From: Pontiellaceae bacterium B12227
GTDB taxonomy: Bacteria > Verrucomicrobiota > Kiritimatiellia > Kiritimatiellales > Pontiellaceae
DNA length: 64,000 bases
Assembly (NCBI GenBank): GCA_029432775.1
Contig: JAROAZ010000016.1
Location: forward strand, 1-64,000
Reading direction: 5' to 3'
Position 1 is the stretch's first letter. Every line of letters begins with the position of its first letter. The position numbers and the translations under genes were made by a program. The notes under the pieces were generated by a model. That model did not search any database and was not told the origin of the DNA. It saw only the letters and a list, made by a program, of their open reading frames with translations. This document shows, in pieces, positions 7,945-17,113 of this stretch.

Positions 7945-8817
7945 ATGAAGAAACTGGTGATTGGATTGCCGAAAGGCAGCTTACAGGAATCGACGTACGC
8001 CCTCTTTAAGAAAGCTGGATTCAGCATTAAAGGTGGGTCACGCTCCTATTTTCCGTCGATCGACGATGATGAGATCGAAATTCGCGTCATGCGTGCTCAG
8101 GAAATGAGCCGCTATGTGGAGCATGGCATGCTGGACGCCGGTATTGCCGGCCTGGACTGGGTTGAAGCCAACGGCTCCGATGTGCATAACCTTTGCGACA
8201 TGGTCTACTCCAAGCAGAGCAAACGCCCGATCCGCTGGGTGCTGGCCGTACCGAATGATTCCCCTATCGGCTCCGTTAAGGACCTGGAAGGCAAGAAAAT
8301 TGCCACAGAAGGCGTCGGCATTGTTGAACGCTGGCTGGAACGCAACGGCGTGAAAGCCGAGGTCGAGTTCTCCTGGGGCGCCACTGAAGTAAAGGTTCCG
8401 GACTTTGTTGACGCCATTGTCGACATCACGGAAACCGGCAGCTCGCTGAAAGCCAACAATCTGAAGATCGTTGAAACGATCATGGAATCTTACACACAAT
8501 TTTTCTGCTCGCAGGATGCCTGGGCGGATGACTGGAAGAAACAGAAGCTCGAAAAAATTGCTCTGCTACTGAAAGCCGCTCTGGATGCGGATGACAAGGT
8601 TCTGCTTAAACTCAATGTTAAAGCTGAAAACCTGGATACCGTTAAAGCATTGCTTCCTGCGCTGCACGCTCCAACTGTAAATTCACTCACGGACGACGGC
8701 TGGTTTGCCATTGAAACTGTGGTCGACGAATCAGTTGTTCGCGAAATCATCCCTTCCCTGAAGGAAGCGGGTGCAGAAGGAATTATTGAATTAAGCTTGA
8801 ACAAAGTCGTGGCGTAA
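7945..8817 (+). CDS. hisG: ATP phosphoribosyltransferase (long form), histidine biosynthesis
   Basis: A 290-residue enzyme of the first committed step of histidine synthesis: ATP plus PRPP gives phosphoribosyl-ATP. Landmarks are the N-terminal LVIGLPKGSLQE, the DAGIAGLDWV segment, and VDAIVDITETGSSLKANNL, the PRPP-binding loop. The length beyond about 220 residues gives the C-terminal ACT-like regulatory domain of long-form HisG, so feedback by histidine without HisZ is expected. The ATG at 7945 follows AAAGGAAAAGG; the frame is open to 7894 but lacks a better start. No other his gene is adjacent. Confidence 0.95.
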   Translation: MKKLVIGLPKGSLQESTYALFKKAGFSIKGGSRSYFPSIDDDEIEIRVMRAQEMSRYVEHGMLDAGIAGLDWVEANGSDVHNLCDMVYSKQSKRPIRWVLAVPNDSPIGSVKDLEGKKIATEGVGIVERWLERNGVKAEVEFSWGATEVKVPDFVDAIVDITETGSSLKANNLKIVETIMESYTQFFCSQDAWADDWKKQKLEKIALLLKAALDADDKVLLKLNVKAENLDTVKALLPALHAPTVNSLTDDGWFAIETVVDESVVREIIPSLKEAGAEGIIELSLNKVVA

Positions 8818-8857
8818 GTATCTTACTCACCCTTTTAAGACATAATCAGGAGAAAAC

Positions 8858-8947
8858 ATGGGTACCATCAAGAAGTGGCGTAAAACTAAAATGTCGAATC
8901 ACAAGCGTCGTAAGCGTCGTCGCGCAGATCGTCATAAAAAGAAATAA
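8858..8947 (+). CDS. AURKAIP1/COX24-domain small ribosomal-type protein
   Basis: A 29-residue, extremely basic protein beginning MGTIKKWRKTKMSNHKRRKR and ending in RHKKK. The KKxRKxKMxxHKxRKRRR core matches the AURKAIP1/COX24 domain, known from mitochondrial small-subunit protein mS38 and from tiny bacterial homologues thought to sit on the ribosome. AGGAG lies six bases before the ATG. It follows hisG by 40 bases on the same strand and ends before a terminator. Confidence 0.8.
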   Translation: MGTIKKWRKTKMSNHKRRKRRRADRHKKK

Positions 8948-8975
8948 GCTGAATTAGCTTATGAATCCATTTCAA

Positions 8976-9013
8976 GGCTGAAGCACCCAGTGCTTCGGTC
9001 TTGCTTTGTTTTT
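8976..9013 (+). terminator. Possible intrinsic terminator after the small ribosomal-type gene
   Basis: GAAGCA-CCCAG-TGCTTC forms a short stem, followed by a T-rich run (TCTTGCTTTGTTTTT). Confidence 0.55.
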
Positions 9014-9014
9014 A

Positions 9015-9062
9015 CAATCCTTGGAAATCCGTGAGGATGCGATTTCCAAGGATTGTTTTTTT
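9015..9062. terminator. Strong hairpin terminator between convergent genes
   Basis: CAATCCTTGGAAATC at 9015-9029 pairs perfectly with GATTTCCAAGGATTG at 9041-9055, followed by seven T residues. It ends the rightward hisG unit and faces the leftward fmt gene. Confidence 0.85.
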
Positions 9063-9141
9063 ATTGAGAAGCAATTGCACTTGAATCCGGCTTTCGCGCG
9101 CTTAGCGAACCCATGAGCTTCGCTCTAAGTTCAGGCATTAC

Positions 9142-10062
9142 TTACCCAAGCCGTTGCCCCTTCGGCAGAGGCACACCATTCAGGAAAGCACTGGCCGGCA
9201 TGCGCTTCTTACCTTGCGGCTGGACTTCTTTCAGGCGAAGTGCCCCGTTGCCCGTGGCAATGAGTAACTGATCGTCCAGCAGCTCTCCAGACTTACCAGC
9301 TCCTTCTTCCGGCTCGGCCTTCCACACTTTCAGCGCATCGCCATTTGGCAGCGAACAGAAACTCCCCGGCCAGGGATCGAATGCACGGATGCGGTTTCGA
9401 ATGACCTCCGACGGAAGCGACCAATCAATTTTTCCATCAGCTTTCGTCAGCTTCCGAACCTCAATCATTTGAGATTCATCCTGTACGATACGCTTCACCT
9501 TGCCGGAACGGATATCCTCCACGGCCTTCAGCAACAACGCTGCGCCGAATACAGCCAGCTTATCATGCAGCGTGACCGAGGTATCATCAGTGCTCAGCGG
9601 ATAAGTTTCCTGCCGCAGAATATCTCCCGCATCCATCTTCTTTGCTAAATAGATGATGCTCACGCCGGTCATCGAGTCGCCATTCAGGATGGCCCATTGA
9701 ATAGGAGCAGAACCTCGATACTTCGGCAGAAGCGAAGGATGAACATTAATAGCTTCAAACTTACCTAAATGAATTACGCGCTGCGGAATATATTGACCGT
9801 AAGCCACCACAACCAACAGATCAGGCCTTAACTCTTCCAATGCCTGAACCGCATCCGGATCGCCGATCTTTTCAGGCGTCATGACAGCGAGCCCCTGCTG
9901 TTCAGCAAAGGCTTTAAGCGGGCACGGGGTCAGCACCCGTTTGCGCCCGGCAGGACGATCGGGCTGAGAAACCACACCGACCACTTCATCGGCATCGGAA
10001 TTGAGCAATGACTTCAACGACGGAATAGCCAGTTCGGCTGATCCCATAAAAATGACGCGCAT
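9142..10062 (-). CDS. fmt: Methionyl-tRNA formyltransferase
   Basis: A 306-residue cytoplasmic enzyme that formylates initiator Met-tRNA. The N-terminal formyltransferase fold starts MRVIFMGSAELAIPSL and carries VVSQPDRPAGR. The signature INVHPSLLPKYRGSAPIQWA contains the catalytic His and the family SLLP motif, and the Asp of MDAGDIL follows. The C-terminal beta-barrel (IRNRIRAFDPWPGSF) is present, so the gene is full length. The start has GGAGG upstream. The membrane glycosyltransferase gene ends 17 bases upstream. Confidence 0.95.
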   Translation of the reverse strand: MRVIFMGSAELAIPSLKSLLNSDADEVVGVVSQPDRPAGRKRVLTPCPLKAFAEQQGLAVMTPEKIGDPDAVQALEELRPDLLVVVAYGQYIPQRVIHLGKFEAINVHPSLLPKYRGSAPIQWAILNGDSMTGVSIIYLAKKMDAGDILRQETYPLSTDDTSVTLHDKLAVFGAALLLKAVEDIRSGKVKRIVQDESQMIEVRKLTKADGKIDWSLPSEVIRNRIRAFDPWPGSFCSLPNGDALKVWKAEPEEGAGKSGELLDDQLLIATGNGALRLKEVQPQGKKRMPASAFLNGVPLPKGQRLG

Positions 10063-10079
10063 CTGAACCTCCGGCTTTC

Positions 10080-11855
10080 TTACTCAGGCGCAGCCTCGGT
10101 ATTAGCATTTCGGCCGGACCACCGGTCGCGGTCCGACAGAAAGATCTGATCCTGACGGTTCAGCGAGACGCCCTGCTTCAGCGGGAAGTCAGGTGGCGTC
10201 CGACCGCTCATAATCGGCAGCCAGCTCTTCTCGGGGCCATCCAGCAGTTGTTTCACAAACGGCTTGTTTTTGGTGATCGTCGTAAAATACATGCCGGAGA
10301 TATACTGCTTGTAGTCGTTGATTTCGTAGAATTGATCCAGATCTTTGGGCAGCAGAATCGACACTCGGTCCCCATACCAGGCGGTGGCCCAGGGCATATC
10401 CGTGCAAAGCACTTCGCGCTCATTAAGCATCTTGGCCACCCGGCCGATAATTGGAGCATGATAGGGAGGATATGGGTGGTTTTCATGCGGAGGCATCAGG
10501 GTTAACCAGAAAGGCAGGGTTGCCAGCAACACAATCAGACACTTTAAGCCCAGATTATACAGGCGAACACCCAAGTCCAGACGGTCGATCAGAATATAGA
10601 AGAAAGCGAGGCCATACAGCACCACAAATGGCCAGAAGAGATGGAGCATGGCAATGGATGAATCCGAAAAGAATCCGGCAACCAACGTCATGAGCAACAT
10701 AGAGACGCCCACTCCCCAGCGCAGATAGTTCACCTGCGGTCGCACAAAATGATAAAAGAACGTGGTAAGAAACAAGGCCATCAGAATACCGCCGCCCATA
10801 GAAGGCAACACCTTACTATGCTCACCTGAATAGTTCAGCACCCACTTCTGCTTCAGCGCCGACACCACTTTTGAACCGGACAACTCCGGATGATACTCAC
10901 GATCCAGCGTATTATCCGGAAAACGCGGCGATTCAGCCAGTGCTTTGTACCCCACCATTCCAATTGGATTCCCGCAGACCTGCTGATTCCGAATCAACCA
11001 GGGTGAAATCATCATCATGTAAAGAAATACAAAAATTAAGGCAAAGCGTGTGCCCCCACGAAAACGTCCGGTCATAAGCCAGGCAAAAAGCGCAACGCCC
11101 GGGACGATACAGGCGGTTATAAAGCGTGTGTAAAAACCCATTACTGCAAAAAGAATCGAAAACAGGTACGGCGTCATCCACAACAACTTTGACTCTCCGT
11201 CGCGCTTATTCAGCATGGCGATCACCATCATATAGAACGATGCCACGGCAAAAAAGATGGCCATGGAAAGGTTCAGGCCGGAAATCGAATCCTTCCACAC
11301 CAGATTACTGAGATAGTAAATCGTCATTCCCAGGAATCCGATTTCGCGCGAGAACATCCGCTTGCCCAGTGAAAAGAGAATCCAGCCGGTCAGAATGGCG
11401 AAGAAATGATTCAACGGCAGCACAATCCACTGTTCAGCTGGCATGGCCACCCCGCGCGAACCTTCCGGCATATCAAAAGGGTCCACTCCGATGAGTTCGA
11501 AAAACTTAAACCCGACGGACAGCAGCGCCGGATAAGCCGGCGCATTGTAGAGGTCCGGATGATTTCCGAGCATAGGATTTTCTGCCGCGTTTTGCTGCTG
11601 GATTTTCCACATGGTCAACGGACGAACCGTCTTCGTCACCAAGCCTTCCTGCAGCGAAATATTGCGCCCAAGCTGACAAAGGTCCATAGCCTCTTCGGTT
11701 TTCAGCCCACGGAACTGAGTTGCCGTAAAGACCATAACAATGATCAGAAGAAGCAGTATGTATAGGGCGACACGAATGATTTTAAGGCCGGTGCCCGTGT
11801 CAATACTGTATACGATATCGTGTAGTGTCGATTCAAACGACCTGTTGTCAGCCAT
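10080..11855 (-). CDS. Multi-pass membrane protein, ArnT/PMT-like glycosyltransferase family
   Basis: A 591-residue integral membrane protein with roughly a dozen hydrophobic segments (such as VALYILLLLIIVMVFTA near residue 30 and VFLYMMMISPWLI mid-protein) and a soluble C-terminal part. The layout, with an acidic extracytoplasmic first loop and many helices, resembles glycosyltransferase family 39/83 enzymes that move sugars from polyprenyl phosphates. I see no certain catalytic signature, so the substrate is unknown. It starts with GGAGTACTA-ATG and is 17 bases from fmt. Confidence 0.55.
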   Translation of the reverse strand: MADNRSFESTLHDIVYSIDTGTGLKIIRVALYILLLLIIVMVFTATQFRGLKTEEAMDLCQLGRNISLQEGLVTKTVRPLTMWKIQQQNAAENPMLGNHPDLYNAPAYPALLSVGFKFFELIGVDPFDMPEGSRGVAMPAEQWIVLPLNHFFAILTGWILFSLGKRMFSREIGFLGMTIYYLSNLVWKDSISGLNLSMAIFFAVASFYMMVIAMLNKRDGESKLLWMTPYLFSILFAVMGFYTRFITACIVPGVALFAWLMTGRFRGGTRFALIFVFLYMMMISPWLIRNQQVCGNPIGMVGYKALAESPRFPDNTLDREYHPELSGSKVVSALKQKWVLNYSGEHSKVLPSMGGGILMALFLTTFFYHFVRPQVNYLRWGVGVSMLLMTLVAGFFSDSSIAMLHLFWPFVVLYGLAFFYILIDRLDLGVRLYNLGLKCLIVLLATLPFWLTLMPPHENHPYPPYHAPIIGRVAKMLNEREVLCTDMPWATAWYGDRVSILLPKDLDQFYEINDYKQYISGMYFTTITKNKPFVKQLLDGPEKSWLPIMSGRTPPDFPLKQGVSLNRQDQIFLSDRDRWSGRNANTEAAPE

Positions 11856-11932
11856 TAGTACTCCAGTGCTTCAAATTTCGGGATTTGCAAAATGAGTGGC
11901 TAAGTATCCATGAAACCAAAGGGAATACAAGT

Positions 11933-11947
11933 TTCCAACCATTGGAA
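11933..11947. repeat. TTCCAA-N3-TTGGAA palindrome, perfect copy (spacer CCA)
   Basis: This is the reference member of a palindrome family found across the window. It is perfect over twelve positions with a free three-base centre. It lies between thiL and the membrane glycosyltransferase gene. Confidence 0.8.
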
Positions 11948-11957
11948 AAAGCACACC

Positions 11958-12857
11958 TTACCGGGAAAAATGCTCAAAGGCCTTGGATTCAATAAATCCG
12001 CCGTCCAGACGCACATCACCCACACTTCCCTCAATTCTTCCAATCACCGGAAGTTCGCGGCTGAAACGCTGGCGCCAAAGCTCTTGAAGTTTCTTAACAT
12101 TCTGATCGGACGCCATCAGCAGCAGCTCAAAATCCTCGCCATCAAACAGAGCCGCCTCAACGGAACCATTGACCGGAATCTGTTCCGAATACAAAGCCGC
12201 CCCCACCCCGCTTTGATTGAGAATATGCCGCAGATCCGTGGCCAGCCCATCGCTCAGGTCCATCATGGCATTCACCCATCCGGTTTCCCGCAGAAATACA
12301 CCCTCATCCACACGCGGCACAAAATCCAGATGATGTCCGGAGCTGAAACTGCCCCCCAACGGACCGGTCACCAATATCGCATCGCCTTCCACCGCTCCCG
12401 AGCGGAGCAGCGCGGATCCCTGCGGCAATAAACCGGTTCCGAACACGTGCAACTCCAGCTTTTCACCTCTAGCAACATCTCCACCAATAATCGGAGCCCC
12501 GAAACGTTCGCAAAGCGCGCCCATTCCCGTGTATACTTTTTCCAGAATCTGGAACTCCAGTGTCGGCGGAGCAACCACATTCACCAGCATCCATTGAGGC
12601 ACCGCCCCCATGGCGGCAATATCACTCAAAACACGCCCGACCGCCTTGTTTCCAATGCGTTCCGGATTTTCCAATGATTGGAAATGAACCCCTTCAATGA
12701 TCGGATCCGTGGTAAAAACCTGATCCAGCCCCAGCTTCGGAATCCGGCAGACCGCACAGTCGTCGCCTGCCCCGACGCGTAGATCCGCATGACTTCCCAG
12801 CATTGGAAGAATGCGCCTGATTGCTTCGTGCTCGCCAATTTCACCTAATGTAGACAT
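11958..12857 (-). CDS. thiL: Thiamine-monophosphate kinase
   Basis: A 299-residue kinase that converts thiamine phosphate to thiamine diphosphate. It begins MSTLGEIGEHEAI, the usual ThiL N-terminus. The Mg/ATP-binding DDCAV, the metal-binding TTDPIIEGVHF, the central GxxxLSDIAAMGA and MDLSDGLATDL near the C-terminal half are all present. I chose the ATG at 12857; the frame extends to 12896, but that part has no family resemblance. No TPP riboswitch-like sequence is seen upstream. A perfect TTCCAA-N3-TTGGAA palindrome is inside the gene, where it encodes FQSLE on the coding strand. Confidence 0.93.
   Translation of the reverse strand: MSTLGEIGEHEAIRRILPMLGSHADLRVGAGDDCAVCRIPKLGLDQVFTTDPIIEGVHFQSLENPERIGNKAVGRVLSDIAAMGAVPQWMLVNVVAPPTLEFQILEKVYTGMGALCERFGAPIIGGDVARGEKLELHVFGTGLLPQGSALLRSGAVEGDAILVTGPLGGSFSSGHHLDFVPRVDEGVFLRETGWVNAMMDLSDGLATDLRHILNQSGVGAALYSEQIPVNGSVEAALFDGEDFELLLMASDQNVKKLQELWRQRFSRELPVIGRIEGSVGDVRLDGGFIESKAFEHFSR
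12669..12683. repeat. TTCCAA-N3-TTGGAA palindrome, perfect copy (spacer TGA)
   Basis: This copy is inside thiL and is read as Phe-Gln-Ser-Leu-Glu on the minus strand. A one-mismatch copy lies at 12794-12808 in the same gene. Confidence 0.8.
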
Positions 12858-12938
12858 GCGAAAAGAATAACGCGGCCGGCATTCTTTAGCATCCAAAAAA
12901 ACTCGATACCTCCTGCCTGCGCTGATATTTTATTTTTC

Positions 12939-15131
12939 ATGCATAAATGGTTTATCATTATACTTCTAAGTCTGGCGACCGCAGCCCCCCTCCTTCACGC
13001 CGAACAAGAGCGCCCTAAAATCGGTCTGGTGCTCGGCGGCGGCGGAGCGCTGGGATTTGCCCACATCGGCGTGCTCAAAGTACTGGAGGAGCAGCAGATC
13101 CCCATCGACTACATCGGCGGGACCAGCATGGGTGCCATCGTTGCCGGCATGTATGCGGCCGGCATGACCCCGGAAGAAATGGAACAGAGTTTTCTGGAAC
13201 TCGACTGGTGGGAAGTGCTCAGAGACCGGTCCCCGCATCAATATCTGACCTATCGGCGTAAAGAGGAAAACAAACGTTTTATGGGAACCGAATTCGGTTT
13301 GAACAACCGGAAACTCATGTTCAGCCCCGGCATGGCCCGTGGACAGAAGCTGAACAACGTGCTTGAAACCTTCACCCTCAACTGCGCAGGCATTTCCGAT
13401 TTTGATTCCCTCAACATTCCCTATCGGGCGATTGCAACTGACCTGCGCAAGGGGGAATCTGTTGCCCTTAAAGAGGGCAGCCTCGCCAAAGCCATGCGGG
13501 CCAGCATGGCGGTACCCGGTGCATTCACCCCGGTACGCATGGACGGCCGGGTGTTTGTGGATGGCGGAATTTATAACAACATTCCGGTGGATGTGGTCAA
13601 ATCCATGGGGGCTGATATCATTATTGCTGTTGACGTCGGTGCTTCCGGGGCCGCAAAAGGTGAACAGAAAGATTTCCTCACACTGGGAGAAGTCATCGGG
13701 CGAACGTATTCCATCATGCAACGGCCCAATCAGGAGAAACAGCTGAAAAATGCCGATCTGGTGATTGCCCCCGATCTGATGGATTTATCCTCCTCCCAGT
13801 TTCACAAAGCTGCGGACATCATCCCCCGGGGACGCATTGCAGCAAACGAATTAAAAAAGGAACTTTCCGCATACTCCGCCGATGACTCCACATACGCTGC
13901 CTTCCTGAAGAAACAACGTTTTAAACATGACAAACAAATCATCGTCGATCAGGTTAATGTGGTTGGAAATGATCTGGTTTCGGAAAAGACGATTCGATAT
14001 CGAATTAAAAGTGAACCCGGCCCCCTGGATCTGAGCACCGTCAACAAGGACCTGCTCCGCATGCACGGCATGGGCAACTTCCAGACCGTAACTTACGACC
14101 TGCACCCCAACGGCGAAAACTATGATCTCCTCTACCTTACGCAGGAAAAATTCTGGGGTCCCGGCTTCCTGCATTTCGGACTGAAGTTTGATTTAGCATC
14201 CAATGCTTCCATGCTCTGGAGCCTCCTGCTGAACTACACCCGCACGCAGATGAACGACTACGGCGGCGAACTCAGAATCGCGCTGCAGGCAGGCGGTCTC
14301 CAGCGACTGATCCAAACCGAATGGTATCAGCCGATTTCCTCTTCCGGAGTCTTCTTTTTTTCACCCACCCTTCGGGCTGAAGACTCAGACATCGACTTAT
14401 ACCACAATGACGATGTGATTGCCGAAGTCGAACACCAGGAAATTCTGGGCATGCTGGACTTAGGAATAAGCGGGTTCGAATTCGGAGAATTCCGCGTAGG
14501 TATGATAGGCGGATACGTCTGGGACGAAGGACATAGCGGAATTATCTCTCTCGGCGAGATCAATGAGCCGCTCATCGGGCTGACCACGCGCCTCAGATTC
14601 GATCAACTCGACGATCCAGTCTTTCCAACCAAAGGTGCGCGCATCACCCTCGACGGTCTTTTTTCAACCGATGAACTCGGCTCCGGTCAAAACTTCGACC
14701 GCCTTGAGGCCAGTGCCTTGGTGCCCTTCAGTATCGGCAGGCACACCGTGCTCCCGAAAATTTCAGCCGGCACCAGCTTTGGAACCGATCTTCCTTTCTA
14801 TTCCACCTTTCATCTGGGAGGCCAGGACAGCTTTGCCGGTTATGCGCCCTACCAGCTGTTCGGAAATTATTACGGCCTCATGAGCCTGGGCTATCGCTAC
14901 CGGTTAGGCCAGCTTCCTCCAACCTTAGGAAACGGCCTCTTTGCCCTGGCGCGCTTCGATGCCGGCAACACCTGGATGGATTCCGACGATGTGGATATCA
15001 CAGACCTGGACTACGGAACACTCTTAGGGCTCGGTGCCGATACCGTAATCGGGCGCTGCATCCTGTCCGTGGGTAAAGCCAAAGAGCTCAGCCATCTGCG
15101 AATCTATTTCTCGATCGGAAATAATTTCTGA
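12939..15131 (+). CDS. Patatin-like phospholipase fused to an Omp85-type beta-barrel
   Basis: A 730-residue outer-membrane protein. A signal peptide (about residues 1-21) precedes a patatin domain: the oxyanion loop LVLGGGGALGFAHIG, the nucleophile Ser63 in GGTSMGA, and catalytic Asp208 in VDGGIYNNIP. Residues of about 330-400 (IIVDQVNVVGNDLVSEKTIR) look like a POTRA domain. The rest is rich in alternating beta strands and contains LGGQDSFAGYAPYQLFGNYYG, the D15/surface-antigen barrel signature. Family members of this type autotransport or expose a phospholipase A activity; function here is inferred. It converges with the efflux operon with no gap. Confidence 0.88.
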   Translation: MHKWFIIILLSLATAAPLLHAEQERPKIGLVLGGGGALGFAHIGVLKVLEEQQIPIDYIGGTSMGAIVAGMYAAGMTPEEMEQSFLELDWWEVLRDRSPHQYLTYRRKEENKRFMGTEFGLNNRKLMFSPGMARGQKLNNVLETFTLNCAGISDFDSLNIPYRAIATDLRKGESVALKEGSLAKAMRASMAVPGAFTPVRMDGRVFVDGGIYNNIPVDVVKSMGADIIIAVDVGASGAAKGEQKDFLTLGEVIGRTYSIMQRPNQEKQLKNADLVIAPDLMDLSSSQFHKAADIIPRGRIAANELKKELSAYSADDSTYAAFLKKQRFKHDKQIIVDQVNVVGNDLVSEKTIRYRIKSEPGPLDLSTVNKDLLRMHGMGNFQTVTYDLHPNGENYDLLYLTQEKFWGPGFLHFGLKFDLASNASMLWSLLLNYTRTQMNDYGGELRIALQAGGLQRLIQTEWYQPISSSGVFFFSPTLRAEDSDIDLYHNDDVIAEVEHQEILGMLDLGISGFEFGEFRVGMIGGYVWDEGHSGIISLGEINEPLIGLTTRLRFDQLDDPVFPTKGARITLDGLFSTDELGSGQNFDRLEASALVPFSIGRHTVLPKISAGTSFGTDLPFYSTFHLGGQDSFAGYAPYQLFGNYYGLMSLGYRYRLGQLPPTLGNGLFALARFDAGNTWMDSDDVDITDLDYGTLLGLGADTVIGRCILSVGKAKELSHLRIYFSIGNNF

Positions 15132-16415
15132 TCACTCGTGGCGCAGTGCGTCGATCGGGTCCATCATGGCGGCCCGGCGGGCCGGGTAAATACCGAAGAC
15201 TACCGACACGGTAACCGACACCGAAAACGCTACAGCAAAAGCCGGAAAGGTTAAGACCGTTTTAACATCGGTCGATGCCGTAATGACCAATGGAATGATC
15301 GCTCCGAAAATGAGGCCAATAACGCCTCCGGAGATTGACAGTAGCAACGTTTCCATCAGGAACTGAAGGACAATATCGGTTCGTCGTGCACCGAGCGCAC
15401 GCCGGATACCGATTTCGCGCGTTCGCTCACTCACCGTCGCCAGCATAATATTCATGATGCCAATGCCGCCGACAATCAGCGAGATAGCAGCAATTGAACC
15501 CAATACAATATTAAACAAACGACGGGTTTCACGCGCCTGCCGAATCAGTTCAAGCGGCACCACAATACTATAGTCTTCTTTGGGATGATGCTTTTTTAAA
15601 ACCCGGCGTGCAGCATCAACCGCGCGAACTACATTTTCCTGCTTGTCGATGGTCAGGATCAGCTCGTGCAGCTCAATCTTCTCAAACGTGCCGCCGCCAT
15701 CAGCCCACTCCATAAAAAGATCACCGCGTTTCTGCAGATAGGTCCGCAACGGGATGTAGACATTCTGATTTTCTCCATCGAGCCACAACTGAGTACCGGA
15801 AGGCACTTCCTGCTGCGCAATATCGCCAACAATTCCAACCACCGTATACGCATCTCCGCCAATCGAAACCGTTTTCCCGACCGGATCGAACCCGGCGAAT
15901 AAAAGGCGGGCCAGACGGGTTCCGATCACACACACCGGAGATCCGAATTCCATATCGGCACTGGTTAGAAAACGGCCGCGAACCATTCGGTAATTCTGTA
16001 CATTGAGATACCATGGCGTCGTGGCAATCACATCGGTCTGAAGACGGCGGGCTTTGAAGCTGACATCATATCGCAGCACCTTCATGGCGGTGCTTGCGAC
16101 CAGATTCGGGACAAAACGAGCCAGCCGCTCTGCATCCTCGTAAGTCAGGCCATAGCTCGCAACCATTGAGCTCCTGCCGCTTCCCCGGTTTTCGTCCTGC
16201 GGAACCTTGACGCTCTTCAGCAGAATATTCTGACTGCCCATGCGCTGGATCTTTTCCTGAATCTCCTGATTGGCTCCTTCGCCCACGCTCAGCATCGCCA
16301 CCACAGAACACACACCGAAAATAATGCCCAGCATGGTCAGGCCGGCCCGCAGTTTGTACTGGCTGAGGTTTTTAAACGCCAGCTTCACCATCCGCTCTGG
16401 ACGCATCGATATCAT
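15132..16415 (-). CDS. MacB-type ABC transporter permease
   Basis: A 427-residue permease of the MacB/FtsX class. There is one transmembrane helix near the N-terminus (LRAGLTMLGIIFGVCSVVAM), a large periplasmic domain of about 200 residues, then three helices containing IVGGIGIMNIMLATVSERTR and the EIGIRRALGA coupling motif. It has no ATPase domain; that is supplied by the upstream gene. I chose the ATG at 16415 because it overlaps the ATPase stop as ATGA; an in-frame start at 16436 is possible. It is the last gene of an efflux operon. Confidence 0.9.
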   Translation of the reverse strand: MISMRPERMVKLAFKNLSQYKLRAGLTMLGIIFGVCSVVAMLSVGEGANQEIQEKIQRMGSQNILLKSVKVPQDENRGSGRSSMVASYGLTYEDAERLARFVPNLVASTAMKVLRYDVSFKARRLQTDVIATTPWYLNVQNYRMVRGRFLTSADMEFGSPVCVIGTRLARLLFAGFDPVGKTVSIGGDAYTVVGIVGDIAQQEVPSGTQLWLDGENQNVYIPLRTYLQKRGDLFMEWADGGGTFEKIELHELILTIDKQENVVRAVDAARRVLKKHHPKEDYSIVVPLELIRQARETRRLFNIVLGSIAAISLIVGGIGIMNIMLATVSERTREIGIRRALGARRTDIVLQFLMETLLLSISGGVIGLIFGAIIPLVITASTDVKTVLTFPAFAVAFSVSVTVSVVFGIYPARRAAMMDPIDALRHE

Positions 16416-17113
16416 GCTTTGGGCGCTCCGCTCCACTCATTGGAAATAATTTCGCCGTCCAGAAACCGGACCACGCGTTGAGCCCGGCCTGCAAGCTCAT
16501 CATCATGGGTTACCATAACAATGGTTTTACCTTCATCGTGCAGCTCATCGATTAACTCAAGAATTTCATGACCGGTTTTAGAGTCCAGGTTTCCGGTGGG
16601 TTCGTCGGCCAGCATAAGAATCGGATCGCATACAAGCGACCGTGCAATAGCCACCCGCTGCTGCTGCCCGCCGGAAAGTTCCATTGGTTTATGCTTCAGA
16701 CGGGACTGCAGCCCCATGCGCTTCGCCAGCTTCTCCGCCCGCACGCGCGCCTGGGATTCAGGAACCCCCTGGTAAAACAGCGGCACTTCAATATTTTCCA
16801 GAACGTTCAACTGCGGGATCAGGTTGTAGGACTGAAAGATAAAACCCAGACGCCGGGAACGGATTTCAGAAAGCTCGTCATCATCCAGATCAGAGACATC
16901 CTGTCCGCCGAGCAGATAGGTACCGGCCGACAACCGGTCCAGACAACCGAGAATATTCAGACAGGTCGACTTCCCGGAACCGGATGCCCCCATGATCACC
17001 GCGTATTCCCCGCGATCAATCCGAAGGTCGACTCCCCGCATGGCAGTAACCCGAAGCGAGCCGTTAACGTATTCTTTAACCGCGCCCTTAAGCTCAACAA
17101 TCGCCTCACTCAT
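16412..17113 (-). CDS. ABC transporter ATP-binding protein (MacB/LolD type)
   Basis: A 233-residue cytoplasmic ATPase. It shows Walker [10 protein letters not shown], the Q-loop in [12 protein letters not shown], the ABC signature LSGGQQQR, Walker [11 protein letters not shown] and the H-loop in VMVTHDD. It powers the permease encoded next. The ATG at 17113 lies within the adaptor's last codons (GATGAGTGA), so translation is coupled at both ends. Confidence 0.93.
   Translation of the reverse strand: MSEAIVELKGAVKEYVNGSLRVTAMRGVDLRIDRGEYAVIMGASGSGKSTCLNILGCLDRLSAGTYLLGGQDVSDLDDDELSEIRSRRLGFIFQSYNLIPQLNVLENIEVPLFYQGVPESQARVRAEKLAKRMGLQSRLKHKPMELSGGQQQRVAIARSLVCDPILMLADEPTGNLDSKTGHEILELIDELHDEGKTIVMVTHDDELAGRAQRVVRFLDGEIISNEWSGAPKA

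Noticed and set aside
12858..12938. TPP riboswitch before thiL
   Set aside because: The gap is short and lacks the conserved core elements; nothing supports it.
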